Source: Streptomyces wuyuanensis (GTDB taxonomy: Bacteria > Actinomycetota > Actinomycetes > Streptomycetales > Streptomycetaceae). Taken from it: a stretch of 64,000 nucleotides of DNA. Of the stretch, positions 43,209 to 51,395 are shown piece by piece. A program made the position numbers and the translations under genes. Positions within the stretch are counted from its first letter, which is position 1, and every line of letters begins with the position of its first letter. The stretch spans positions 15,819 through 79,818 of the forward strand of contig NZ_FNHI01000018.1 in the NCBI RefSeq assembly GCF_900103455.1. The letters are read 5' to 3'. Below the pieces are notes generated by a model. The model searched no databases. It worked only from the letters and a program-made list of their open reading frames with translations, and had not been told where the DNA came from.

Positions 43209-44297
43209 GTGTTCGTCGCCTGGAGAGACCTGAGATTCGCCAAGGGGCGCTTCGCTCTGATGGGGACCGTCATCGTGCTGATCACCCTGCTGGTCGGACT
43301 GCTGTCCGGGCTGACGGCCGGACTGGGCCAGCAGAACATCTCCGCGATCACGTCCCTGCCCGCCGACAGGATCGCCTTCCAGGCTCCCGGCGGCGGCCAA
43401 GACCTGTCGTACTCCAACTCCACCGTCACGGAGGCGCAGTGGCGGAAGTGGTCCAAGGCGCCCGGCGTCGAAAGCGCCGAGCCGCTGGGAATCACCACGA
43501 CCAAGGCCACCGCGGGAGACAAGAGCACCGGCGTCTCGGCCTTCGGCGTCGAACCCGGCTCCCGCCTCGCCCCGACCAGTAACAAGATCACCGGCAGTGC
43601 TGTGGTGCTGTCCACCGCGGCCGCCGAGGGCCTCGGTGTACAGGCAGGCGACTCCCTCACCCTGGCGGGCCAGGAACTGAAGGTTGCCGCCGTTGAGGGC
43701 GACGCCCACTTCAGCCACGCCCCGGTGATCTGGACCAGCCTGGACACCTGGCGGAAGGCCGCGCCGCCCGCCGGCAGCGGGCCGGGCAGGACCGCGACCG
43801 TCATCGCCCTGAACACCAGGTCCCAGGCCGATACGGCAGCCACCGACCACCAAGTCGGCACGAAGACGGTTCTCACCGACGACTCGCTGTCCGCGATCGG
43901 CTCCTACACCTCCGAAAACGGCTCCCTGCAGCTGATGCGTGGCTTCCTGTTCGCCATTTCCGCGCTGGTCATCGGAGCCTTCTTCACCGTCTGGACCATC
44001 CAGCGCAGCGGCGACGTCGCCGTCCTCAAGGCCCTGGGCGCCTCCACCGCGGGCCTCCTCAAGGACGCCCTCGGACAGGCCGTCGTCCTGCTCGCGGTAG
44101 GCACCCTGATCGGCACCGGCATCGCCGCCGCCCTCGGCGCACTCGTGTCCGGCTCCGCCGTGCCCTTCCTCCTCACTCCCGCCACGGTCCTGATCCCGGC
44201 CGCCGTGATCATCCTCCTCGGCGCGCTCGGAGCCGCCCTGTCCATCCGCCGCATCACCTCCGTCGACCCGCTGACCGCCCTGGGGAGCGCCCGATGA
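43209..44297 (+). CDS. ABC transporter permease (MacB/FtsX-like)
   Basis: 362 residues from the GTG at 43209. One membrane segment near residue 20 (MGTVIVLITLLVGLLSGLTA), an extracytoplasmic MacB-core domain of about 200 residues (ITSLPADRIAFQAPGG onward), then three C-terminal segments beginning FLFAISALVIGAFFTVWTIQ. The coupling motif AVLKALGASTAGLLKDALGQ is typical of FtsX permeases. Stop overlaps the ATPase start (ATGA). Such half-transporters usually handle antimicrobial peptides or cell-envelope stress. Confidence 0.92.
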   Translation: MFVAWRDLRFAKGRFALMGTVIVLITLLVGLLSGLTAGLGQQNISAITSLPADRIAFQAPGGGQDLSYSNSTVTEAQWRKWSKAPGVESAEPLGITTTKATAGDKSTGVSAFGVEPGSRLAPTSNKITGSAVVLSTAAAEGLGVQAGDSLTLAGQELKVAAVEGDAHFSHAPVIWTSLDTWRKAAPPAGSGPGRTATVIALNTRSQADTAATDHQVGTKTVLTDDSLSAIGSYTSENGSLQLMRGFLFAISALVIGAFFTVWTIQRSGDVAVLKALGASTAGLLKDALGQAVVLLAVGTLIGTGIAAALGALVSGSAVPFLLTPATVLIPAAVIILLGALGAALSIRRITSVDPLTALGSAR

Positions 44298-45022
44298 GCC
44301 TGAACCTGACCGACATCACCCTCACCTACCCCGACGGCGACACCCGCCTGACCGCCCTCGACCAGGTCAGCCTGAAGGCGCCCCAGGGCAGCCTGACCGC
44401 CGTGGTGGGCCCTTCCGGCTCCGGCAAATCCAGCCTCCTCGCAGTCGCCGCCACCCTGATCACCCCCGACACCGGCACCGTCACCATCGACGATCAGACC
44501 ACCACCGGCCTGAGCCGCGGCGAGCTCACCGAACTGCGCCGCCACAAGATCGGTATCGTCTTCCAGCAGCCCAACCTGCTGCCCTCCCTCACCGGCGCCG
44601 AACAACTCCAGGTGATGGCTCGGATCGACGGCCGCAAACCCCGCACCGCCCACACCCGCGCGATGGAACTCCTCGACGCCGTCGGCCTCGCCGACCAGGC
44701 TGGCCGCCGCCCCCACCAGCTCTCCGGCGGCCAGCGCCAGCGCATCAACATCGCCCGCGCCCTGATGAACGACCCCACCGTCCTCCTCGTCGACGAACCC
44801 ACCAGCGCCCTCGACCACGAACGTGGCGCCGCCATCCTCGACCTCATCACCCGCCTCACCCACCAGCGGGCCACCGCAACCGTGCTCGTCACCCACGACC
44901 CGGCCCACCTCACCGCAGTCGACCAGATCGCCGAAGTCCACGACGGACGCCTGAGCCTCCAGGCCGCGAACCGCCACTACGCGCGATCCTCGCGTACAAG
45001 CCACGCACCCGAGTCGGAGTGA
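44294..45022 (+). CDS. ABC transporter ATPase (LolD/MacB-like)
   Basis: 242 residues. Walker A GPSGSGKSSLLAVAATL, Q-loop IVFQQPNLLPSLT, signature LSGGQRQRINIARAL, Walker B VLLVDEPTSALD, switch His in VLVTHDP. Partner of the permease immediately upstream. Its stop abuts an IS3-like fragment, so the operon ends at a site of insertion-sequence debris. Confidence 0.93.
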   Translation: MSLNLTDITLTYPDGDTRLTALDQVSLKAPQGSLTAVVGPSGSGKSSLLAVAATLITPDTGTVTIDDQTTTGLSRGELTELRRHKIGIVFQQPNLLPSLTGAEQLQVMARIDGRKPRTAHTRAMELLDAVGLADQAGRRPHQLSGGQRQRINIARALMNDPTVLLVDEPTSALDHERGAAILDLITRLTHQRATATVLVTHDPAHLTAVDQIAEVHDGRLSLQAANRHYARSSRTSHAPESE

Positions 45023-45449
45023 ACCGTTCCGTTGAGCACGGTGCATAGCGGCTCGACGCCGCCGAAGCGGTCCCGGTGCTCGTCGATGAGTCTCACGAGC
45101 GCAGATGTGGCCCCCCCCCCCCCCCCCCGCGGTCACCGAGGTGCGGGCCGACGGCGGCCACCCGACCAGCGCCTTCCAGCACGGAGCCTGCCTGGGAATC
45201 GACGTCGAGGTCGTCCAGCGGCCGCGACGAAGGGGGTTCGAGCCGTTGCGCCGCTGGTCGAGCCGTTACCGCCGATACCCGGGCCGAAGCTGAAGCCGGG
45301 CAGGCCTCGGGTGCCGGACGGGCACCCGGCTCATACCCCTGCTGGAGAAGATCCCGCCCGTCGCCGGCCCGGCCGGACGGCCGCGCAAGCGGCCCGACAG
45401 CCTGCTCGGCGACCGCGGCTACGATCACGACAAGGCGCCTGCCGTGTGA
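45023..45449. pseudogene. Mosaic of insertion-sequence fragments (IS3- and IS5-like)
   Basis: Three transposase scraps sit side by side. On the minus strand 45023-45099 reads LVRLIDEHRDRFGGVEPLCT, the RFIDEHRDRFGVEPICRVL signature of IS3-family OrfB. On the plus strand 45132-45258 reads VTEVRADGGHPTSAFQHGAC then GIDVEVVQRPRRRGFEPLRR, the C-terminal region of an IS5-type DDE transposase. About 45238-45324 reads APLVEPLPPIPG, an IS5 N-terminus. 45330-45449 reads LIPLLEKIPPVAGPAGRPRK then LLGDRGYDHDK, a middle section. The order is scrambled, so these are remnants of at least three elements. Confidence 0.7.
45111..45128. repeat. Run of 18 cytosines
   Basis: An uninterrupted C18 tract between the IS3-like and IS5-like fragments. 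Such tracts are prone to slippage in cells and to miscounting in sequencing. Confidence 0.9.
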
Positions 45450-45535
45450 CCGAAGGAGTTGACGGTCCGTCGGCTGCCCCCTCCTCTCCTTCGACGCGAG
45501 ATGCGAGGGACGCCATCCGGCATGGGCGCAGCAGA

Positions 45536-45982
45536 TCAGCCCGCGGCGGGACGCGGGGCGCGCAGGTGCGCCCGCTCCTTCAGCTCCTCCTCTTCGACCA
45601 ACGTGAGCATCGGCTGACCCGGCGCGCACAGCATGGTCACCAGGAACTTGGTCGGCGCGTCCGTCAGGGCGTTGCCGTCCTGGTAGTGGATCACGTCACC
45701 ACCCGGCTCCCAGAACGTTCCACCGGCCTCGACAACCCGCTCCGGCTCGCCCTCGAGCTCGAACCGGAGCGCGCCCTCCATCACGTAGCCGAACGCCGGA
45801 CCCGAGTGGCGGTGCGGAGGGAGCCCGGGGTGACCGGGAGGCCAGTCGACGAGGATGGTCATTCCCGACCCGCCTTCGGGAAAGAAGGGCGGCGTCACTT
45901 CCTGCAGCAACTTGACTTCGGGCGGCAGCGACATCTCGCGCCCCTCGGCCGGGTCCGCTTGCGACGGGTTCTGCTCTGACAC
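45536..45982 (-). CDS. Cupin-domain protein
   Basis: 148 residues from the GTG at 45982, chosen for GGAGGTG 8 bases upstream. The cupin motif 1 is PPHRHSGPAFGYVMEGALRF (two His and a Glu as metal ligands) and motif 2 is PGGDVIHYQDGN with the third His. Single-domain cupins of this size are often small dioxygenases or metal-dependent binding proteins. Substrate unknown. Confidence 0.88.
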   Translation of the reverse strand: MSEQNPSQADPAEGREMSLPPEVKLLQEVTPPFFPEGGSGMTILVDWPPGHPGLPPHRHSGPAFGYVMEGALRFELEGEPERVVEAGGTFWEPGGDVIHYQDGNALTDAPTKFLVTMLCAPGQPMLTLVEEEELKERAHLRAPRPAAG

Positions 45983-46099
45983 TGTGATGCACCTCCAGCT
46001 CTGCACAAAGGGGAAGTGTTACCCGCCGTCTCATGAGGCGGTGTCCGGATGTCTCTCGTTCGGCGGACCGCGACCCCTGATGACCAAGGCACGCTGATT

Positions 46100-46503
46100 C
46101 CGTGACAGATGGCGCCGTCTCGGAGTGGATCGTTGCACGCCGTCTCGCAGGAGCGGCGGGCCCCGGAGCACGGGCGGCAGTGCTCCGTGCGCGTGTAGCG
46201 GCCGCATTCGCCGCTGCACGCCTCACATGGGTGGCACACGTCTGCAGGATGGCGCGGGTGATGTCGGCGTCGTGGCCGGCGTGGCGGGACAGGACCGACG
46301 CCGCGGCATGGCAGATGTCGGCGCAGTCCATGCTGGTGCGGATGCACTTGACCAGCTCGGCCGGCATGTCCTCCGACAGGCAGGCATCGGCACACGCGGT
46401 ACACGCTTGGGCGCAGGCGATACGTTCCTCGATGCATCTGGTGAGCCTTCTCTCGGTCAACGCGACCGGGGTCGGCCGGGTAGGTGGCGAGCATCTCCTT
46501 CAC
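46100..46503 (-). pseudogene. Four-helix-bundle copper-storage protein (Csp-like), frameshifted
   Basis: Starting near 46503 the minus strand reads VKEMLATYPADPGRVDREK, then after a one-base slip LTRCIEERIACAQACTACAD and ACLSEDMPAELVKCIRTSMD, CADICHAAASVLSRHAG, ITRAILQTCATHV. After a second slip near 46230 it continues ACSGECGRYTRTEHCRPCSG and CETACND. The spacing of cysteines and the MLATYPAD N-terminus are those of actinobacterial Csp proteins, which store Cu(I). With two indels the gene cannot make full product, unless the sequence is in error. Confidence 0.75.
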
Positions 46504-46889
46504 CCACGTCACGGGTAGCGCCTCCATTGGTGCCGGCGGCCGGCAGGCACAGATCGTCACACCTCCTGGATCTCGGGCCCTTGTCTCATTCTCAATCGGC
46601 TCACGGGGCCTCGCACGGGCAGGGCGTGCTTCGCCGACGTCCGGAAGTGAGGGGGCGAGATGAGCGCCGCTCGTCCTCGCCCGTGACGTGCACTGAGCCC
46701 GCTCGCCGTGCCGCGGCCGGGCACGGCTGTCGAACGCCCGACCAGCCGGAACAGAGGAACCGGTGGTGGCCGTCCTGGGAGTCGCAGCCGTCCATCCTCC
46801 AGCCGGACCGCTCGGCGTGGAGGTGCCCGGCCTGCTGCTCCACCGGTGGTGGCGGTTCGCGCTGATCATGCCGATGACGTGCTGCCCGG
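46504..46889. other. Intergenic, no gene seen
   Basis: About 385 bases of low coding quality between the Csp relic and the P-type ATPase relic; possibly further eroded remnants of the ATPase gene. Confidence 0.35.
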
Positions 46890-47158
46890 GTGACCAACCA
46901 AACCGGGGCCTTCGGATTCCGGGCGATCAAGGTCGGCGGGAACCCAGTGCTCGCGCAGATCATCCGGCTTGGTGCAGCAGGCGTAGGCATCCCGGGCCGC
47001 CGCCGGCAGGTGCCGACCTGGCTGCGAGCTGGTTCGTGCCGGTGGTGGTGTTCATCGCCGTGGCCTTCCTCGTGGAGCGTGCCCCGGCGCTGCCCATCGG
47101 GCCGGTGGCCCGCCGTTGCGGTTCTGGCCGTCGCCTGCCCGTGCGCGCGTGGGAGTGC
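46890..47158 (+). pseudogene. Heavy-metal P1B-type ATPase relic
   Basis: From 46890 the plus strand reads VTNQTGAFGFRAIKVGGNPV and LAQIIRL, then in another frame DLAASWFVPVVVFIAVAFLV, then back in the first frame AVAVLAVACPCARGSAS. These correspond in order to the actuator segment (N-Q-T-G-x-F), the membrane helix (D-x-x-x-x-W-F-V-P) and the CPC metal-binding motif of copper-type P1B ATPases. The phosphorylation domain is missing. A decayed fragment. Confidence 0.7.
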
Positions 47159-47302
47159 GAGCAGCAGGCCGCCGACAGGGGGATCCGGTGGTCCCGCTCG
47201 GAGCAAAGGGCGAGGACCGGGGAACACTCGAGGCAGATGTATCCAACGTGCCGCTGGAGTCGGTGCGGCCGAGCCCTGTGGTCTTCCCAGACAAGGAGCC
47301 TC

Positions 47303-48475
47303 ATGAAGGCTGTGGTGTTCGACGGAACCCGAGCGGTGTCCGTGCAGGATGTGCAGGACCCGGAAATCGAGCAACCCACCGACGTGATCGTCCGGGTGAC
47401 CTCCAGCGCCCTGTGCGGAACCGACCTCCACATGTACGACGGTCGCACCGGAGCCCAGCCCGGACTCGTGCTCGGGCACGAGCCGCTGGGAGTGGTGGAG
47501 CAGGCCGGGCCAGCCGTCAGCGCGGTCTCGGTCGGCGATCGGGTCGTAGTCCCCACCCATCTGTACTGCGGCACCTGTCTCCACTGCTCACGTGGTCTGA
47601 GCGCCGCGTGCAGCCGGGTCCGCCCCGGCGGCTTCGGCGCCGCGTACGGGTACGCCGGAATGGGACCGTACCGCGGCGCTCAGGCGGAGCTGCTCAGGGT
47701 TCCGTTCGCCGACGCGAACTGTGTGCCCCTGCCCGGTGAACCCGGAGACGCGAACGAGGACGCGTTCGTGATGCTGGCCGACGCCTTCGTCACCGGCTGG
47801 CACGCAACGGAACTCGCTGGTGTGCGCCCTGGATCCGTCGTGGCTGTGTTCGGCGCCGGCACGATCGGGCTGCTCGCCGCCCACTCCGCCGTGCTACGGG
47901 GAGCGGCGCAGGTGTTCGTGGTGGACCGGATCCCGGAGCGGCTGGAGGTGGCACGATCGTATGGTGCGGTGCCCATCGACTTCCGTGATGGTGACCCAGT
48001 GGAGCAGATCCGCGCCCGGCGTCGTGCTGACCGGCTGCCACCCGGTGAGGACGGCATGGACGGCGTCGACTGCGGGATCGACGCGGTCGGCTTCCAGGCC
48101 ATCGACCGCTCCGACTCAGCCCACGAGAATCCCCGCCAGGTCATCGAGGACCTGACGGCGCTGGTGAATCCGACGGGACGAATCGGCATCGCCGGGGTGT
48201 ACGCGGCAAGGGACCACGCTCCAGCGCCGGCCGGCCACGAGGACGGCTCCCTTCGGGTCCCCTGGGCGGCCCTGTTCGACAAGGGCATCCATGTCGGTTT
48301 CGGCCGGACGCACGACCGCCGATACACGGCCCTGCTGCGCGACCTCATCCTCACAGGCAGAGCCGAGCCCCAGCGGGTGGTGAGCCATCGCGCCAAGCTC
48401 GACGAGGCGCCCGCGTTCTACCGGGACTTCGACCGAAGGGCGAACGGCATCATCAAGGTCGTGATGAAACCGTGA
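47303..48475 (+). CDS. Zinc-dependent alcohol/formaldehyde dehydrogenase
   Basis: 390 residues. Catalytic-zinc ligands are Cys in SSALCGTDLHMYDG, His-Glu in VLGHEPLGVVEQAG, and a later Asp. A structural-zinc-like cluster follows in YCGTCLHCSRGLSAAC. Nucleotide-binding motif VAVFGAGTIGLLAAHSAVL, then Asp in FVVDRIPERLE, which favours NAD. Length and the late VDCGIDAVGFQA segment resemble glutathione-independent formaldehyde dehydrogenases. Start ATG at 47303 follows AAGGAG. It is intact amid decayed genes. Confidence 0.92.
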   Translation: MKAVVFDGTRAVSVQDVQDPEIEQPTDVIVRVTSSALCGTDLHMYDGRTGAQPGLVLGHEPLGVVEQAGPAVSAVSVGDRVVVPTHLYCGTCLHCSRGLSAACSRVRPGGFGAAYGYAGMGPYRGAQAELLRVPFADANCVPLPGEPGDANEDAFVMLADAFVTGWHATELAGVRPGSVVAVFGAGTIGLLAAHSAVLRGAAQVFVVDRIPERLEVARSYGAVPIDFRDGDPVEQIRARRRADRLPPGEDGMDGVDCGIDAVGFQAIDRSDSAHENPRQVIEDLTALVNPTGRIGIAGVYAARDHAPAPAGHEDGSLRVPWAALFDKGIHVGFGRTHDRRYTALLRDLILTGRAEPQRVVSHRAKLDEAPAFYRDFDRRANGIIKVVMKP

Positions 48476-48636
48476 GAGTCGGCCTGTCCGGGATGGTGCA
48501 GCGGATGCCGTGCGCGGCTGGGCGGGCGCAGTCCTCGCCGGAGGCGTACGCCCGTGGGCGCACTCGCCCGGTCGCGTGCGCGACCTGACCAGCCCGGCCG
48601 GACTCGAACCGCGGAGGCGCCGCGCTTGTCAGCGCC

Positions 48637-49015
48637 CTACGAAGGCTCAGGGAGACGCAGAACACGCCGAACGCCTTCCGAGACGCGGCTGCTGTGCGCG
48701 TGCTCGACCATCCGGACGAAGACGCGCCGTTCATGCGATTCCCCCACGACCGAAATGGTCGGTGCGACCGACGGTGTGCGGGTCCGCCGACGGCACTTGG
48801 CAGGTCCCCGCGGGGTAGCACGGGAAGCGTGTACGCCAGTGCACCGTCAACCTCTGCTCCGTGTTGAAGAACAGTTCCTGGCGCCGCACGTCGGCCAAGG
48901 GGAGGCCGAGCTGACGGCGCATGCCCTGCCAGGCGATGTACTGGACGACCGTGATGGACCCGATGGTCCGCCCGTGAGGGCGGTGCGACTGGTCGTTCTC
49001 CTTGGTGATGGCGAC
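48637..49015 (-). pseudogene. Unrecognised coding remnant
   Basis: A minus-strand stretch has strong GC3 bias and reads HLAGQLVAITKENDQSH, then RTIGSITVVQYIAWQGMRRQ, LGLPLADVRRQELFFNTEQR, LTVHWRTRFPCYPAGT. After a slip near 48735 it continues ESHERRVFVRMVEHAHSSRV to a stop at 48637. No good start codon exists upstream. I do not recognise a family. The codon bias suggests a real but broken gene. The rest of the 48476-49173 gap shows nothing else. Confidence 0.4.
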
Positions 49016-49173
49016 CAACTGGCCCGCCAGGTGACCCGGCCATCGCCACGAAGCTGCGCATCGGTTGCCGGTGAACGCCCGTTCCCCTGTGATGGAAGCG
49101 CGAGGCGGAACGGGACACGTATCAAGGCCTGATCTCCGCTGGCGCCCTTCGAGCGGCCGGGAGAGGAGTCGAC

Positions 49174-50061
49174 GTGCATGATCACCACACGGCCGGACCG
49201 GTGGTGGTGGGTGCGGTCGAGGCACAGGAGCAGGTGGTGCTCCGCGCGGCAGAGGAGGCAGCACGCGCCAGTACGGGGCTTCGCATCATGCACGCCGTCG
49301 CATGGCCGTTGCCTTCCGGGACTACCGACGCCGGTACGGACGGCGCAACGCATGCGGACCGTGCGGAGCGTGTCATCACCCGTTTCACCGAAGCGGTGCA
49401 CCGCAGGTTCCCGGATTTGGCGGTCGAGCCGGACATCGTCTCCGGCTCACCGGTGCCGGCACTCATCGAGCGGTCGGTCGCAGCTCCATTGATCGTCGTG
49501 GGGCATCGTGGGAAGGGGGGATTCCCGCGCCTGCCCCTTGGATCCGTGAGCCTGCAGGTGGCCACCCACTCACACTGTCCGGTCCTCGTGGTGAGGCCCC
49601 GCGGGCGCGCCGAGCCGCGCGTCAGCCGGGTGGTGGTCGGCGTCGATGTCGATGACATGCAGCCGCACGTGATGGAGTTCGCCCTGCACGCGGCCGCCGC
49701 CCGTGACGCCTCGCTCGAAGTCGTTCACGGCTCCACTCGGCCCGACATCCTCGGCACCGGCCCCACCGGCCCCCTGCTCGTCGGCCATGAGAAGAGACCG
49801 AGTGCGGCGCAGGACCTGCTGGAAGAGAGGCTCGCACCCTACCGGTCCCGCCGCGCCGACCTGGAGATCCGCGCGCGTGTCGAACTGGGCCGACCGGCGG
49901 GCCTTCTGGTGGATTCCTCACGGGATGCGGCACTGCTGATTGTGGGCACCCATGGCCGGACCGGCCTGCGGAGACTGATGCTCGGCTCGGTGAGCGGTGA
50001 GGTGCTGCACACCGCCGCATGTCCGGTCGTCGTGGTGCCCCCGCCCGAGACCGAGGAGTGA
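49174..50061 (+). CDS. Universal stress protein with two Usp domains
   Basis: 295 residues from the GTG at 49174 (GGGAGAGGAG upstream). Domain 1 (about 8-145) has a modified ATP loop VGHRGKGGFPRLPLGSVSLQ. Domain 2 (about 155-290) has the classical one, VGTHGRTGLRRLMLGSVSGE. Each opens with a VVVG strand. Tandem Usp proteins in actinobacteria are linked to hypoxia, dormancy and redox stress. The TTGCA palindrome of the next gene begins about 37 bases after its stop. Confidence 0.93.
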   Translation: MHDHHTAGPVVVGAVEAQEQVVLRAAEEAARASTGLRIMHAVAWPLPSGTTDAGTDGATHADRAERVITRFTEAVHRRFPDLAVEPDIVSGSPVPALIERSVAAPLIVVGHRGKGGFPRLPLGSVSLQVATHSHCPVLVVRPRGRAEPRVSRVVVGVDVDDMQPHVMEFALHAAAARDASLEVVHGSTRPDILGTGPTGPLLVGHEKRPSAAQDLLEERLAPYRSRRADLEIRARVELGRPAGLLVDSSRDAALLIVGTHGRTGLRRLMLGSVSGEVLHTAACPVVVVPPPETEE

Positions 50062-50097
50062 TGCGCCCGGGGTCGGTGTCCGCACCGGCACTCTCCT

Positions 50098-50110
50098 TTG
50101 CATAATGCAA
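50098..50110. promoter_or_regulatory. Palindrome TTGCATAATGCAA
   Basis: A perfect 6+1+6 inverted repeat that overlaps the first possible ATG (50105) of the downstream membrane-protein gene. Same core as the palindromes at 53381 and 60767. Possible MarR-type operator. Confidence 0.5.
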
Positions 50111-50794
50111 GTCATGGAGAGCGGGAGACGTCGAGCAAGGTCACAGCACAGCTACTCGATCAGCGCGGCACTGTGGGGGGCCGCCCACTACCGCGGCCGA
50201 CCTCCCAACTGGCTGGTGACGGAAGGCATGGCCGTTGGGGTCGTGAGTGCGGCAGCCATCGCCGGGCCGGGGGTCGCGGGAACCCTCCTCGGCTCGACGG
50301 TGTTGCAGACGGGCGAGGCGGGGATGGTGGTCGCGCTGGGACTGGTGATCTTTCTCCTCTGCCTGCGGGCCGGCAGAGCCTTCCTGGGCCCGATCGCCGT
50401 CCTCGGCGTGTGCTGGGCGGTCGCCGCGCCCAAGGCCACGAACGACGTACTCCTGCGCTGGGGCGGCGAGGTCAGCAGCGTCGTCGTGACGTCCGTGGTA
50501 CCCGAGAAGGGCGAGACCACGGAGCGGCACTACTGCTCGGTGCAACACCTCGACGGCACGCCGGTCTCCGGGCGCATCTGGCGAGGATGCACGGCGACGA
50601 CGGTACCGGGCGACCGGATCGGGCTCGTCCACGACCCTCATGGCAGAGTGCCCCCGCGTGGGATAACTGCTTCCGGTCACGACGGGAAACCGCTGGCCGA
50701 ATCGCTGGGCATCGGCCTGGCGCTCGCGACGCTCAGCACCGTCGCGGTGGTCCGCTCCTACCACCTGGGCCCCACGACTCACGCGCCGTCCTGA
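50105..50794 (+). CDS. Membrane protein of unknown function
   Basis: 229 residues (226 if the ATG at 50114 is used, which lies just after the palindrome). A short basic N-terminus is followed by two or three hydrophobic segments (MAVGVVSAAAIAGPGVAGTL, MVVALGLVIFLLCLRAG, AFLGPIAVLGVCWAVAA). A soluble domain with three cysteines follows (YCSVQHLDG, WRGCTATTVPGDRIGLVHDP), then a final segment IGLALATLSTVAVV. The second half resembles beta-rich DUF3592-type domains, which is only an impression. Function unknown. Confidence 0.7.
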   Translation: MQVMESGRRRARSQHSYSISAALWGAAHYRGRPPNWLVTEGMAVGVVSAAAIAGPGVAGTLLGSTVLQTGEAGMVVALGLVIFLLCLRAGRAFLGPIAVLGVCWAVAAPKATNDVLLRWGGEVSSVVVTSVVPEKGETTERHYCSVQHLDGTPVSGRIWRGCTATTVPGDRIGLVHDPHGRVPPRGITASGHDGKPLAESLGIGLALATLSTVAVVRSYHLGPTTHAPS

Positions 50795-50876
50795 TGAGGG
50801 CACGTCGTACGAGGTTCACCCCCACCCCGCCCGGGGGGGGCGTCCGTCGGCACCGGCCCGGGCCGGCTTCGCAGAT

Positions 50877-51386
50877 CTAGCGGTCTGCCCAGCCCAGGGG
50901 ATACGTCGCGCTGTCCGAGGCCGGCACCGTGGGCTCACCGCCCGCTTCGTTGAAGGCGGTGAGCGCGTCGATCAGCGCGGCTCGCTGGGCCGGCGCCATG
51001 CGCTGCACGATTCTCTCGATCTGCCTCCGGCGTCTGCTGGTGACGTCATCGACAAGTGCGCGGCCCTCTGCTGTGAGCCGCAGCACCGTTTCCCGGCGGT
51101 TGGCCGGGTTCGTCCGGCGATCCGCGAGACCGGAGGCGATCAGCCGGTCGATCATGCGCATGGCTGTGGAGGGGTTGACGCCGAGGCGCTCGGCCAGCAC
51201 GACGAGCTTCGCCGGTCCGTGCATGGACAACACGACCAGCAGCCGGAACTGAGGCAGCGTCACCCGGTCCTCGACCGCCGCCAGTGAATGGGCCGAAACG
51301 GCCACGAGCAGCCTGGACGCCGTCAGTACCGCGCGCGTCACCGCATCGACGTCGTCGACGTGCTGCACTTGCCCTCTGTCGGTCAT
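50877..51386 (-). CDS. MarR-family transcriptional regulator
   Basis: 169 residues. HTH core PQFRLLVVLSMHGPAKLVVL then LGVNPSTAMRMIDRLIASGL and the wing ADRRTNPANRRETVLRLTAE. Start at 51386, 9 bases after the end of the phosphatase gene, so both form one minus-strand operon. MarR proteins bind pseudo-palindromes of the size of the TTGCAT/ATGCAA sites seen nearby; whether this protein binds them is untested. Confidence 0.92.
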   Translation of the reverse strand: MTDRGQVQHVDDVDAVTRAVLTASRLLVAVSAHSLAAVEDRVTLPQFRLLVVLSMHGPAKLVVLAERLGVNPSTAMRMIDRLIASGLADRRTNPANRRETVLRLTAEGRALVDDVTSRRRRQIERIVQRMAPAQRAALIDALTAFNEAGGEPTVPASDSATYPLGWADR

Positions 51387-51395
51387 GGCCCCTTT

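Noticed and set aside
45111..45128. C18 tract as part of a coding frame
   Set aside because: No intact gene spans it; flanking sequences belong to different transposase fragments on different strands.
46763..47302. N-terminal extension of the zinc dehydrogenase by 180 residues
   Set aside because: The extension covers the decayed P-type ATPase in a mixture of frames; the ATG at 47303 has a good ribosome site and the family starts there.
48585..48665. tRNA-like T-arm on the minus strand (CGGTTCGAGTCC) with a possible anticodon stem
   Set aside because: The T-stem does not pair properly, there is no D-arm consensus and no acceptor stem.
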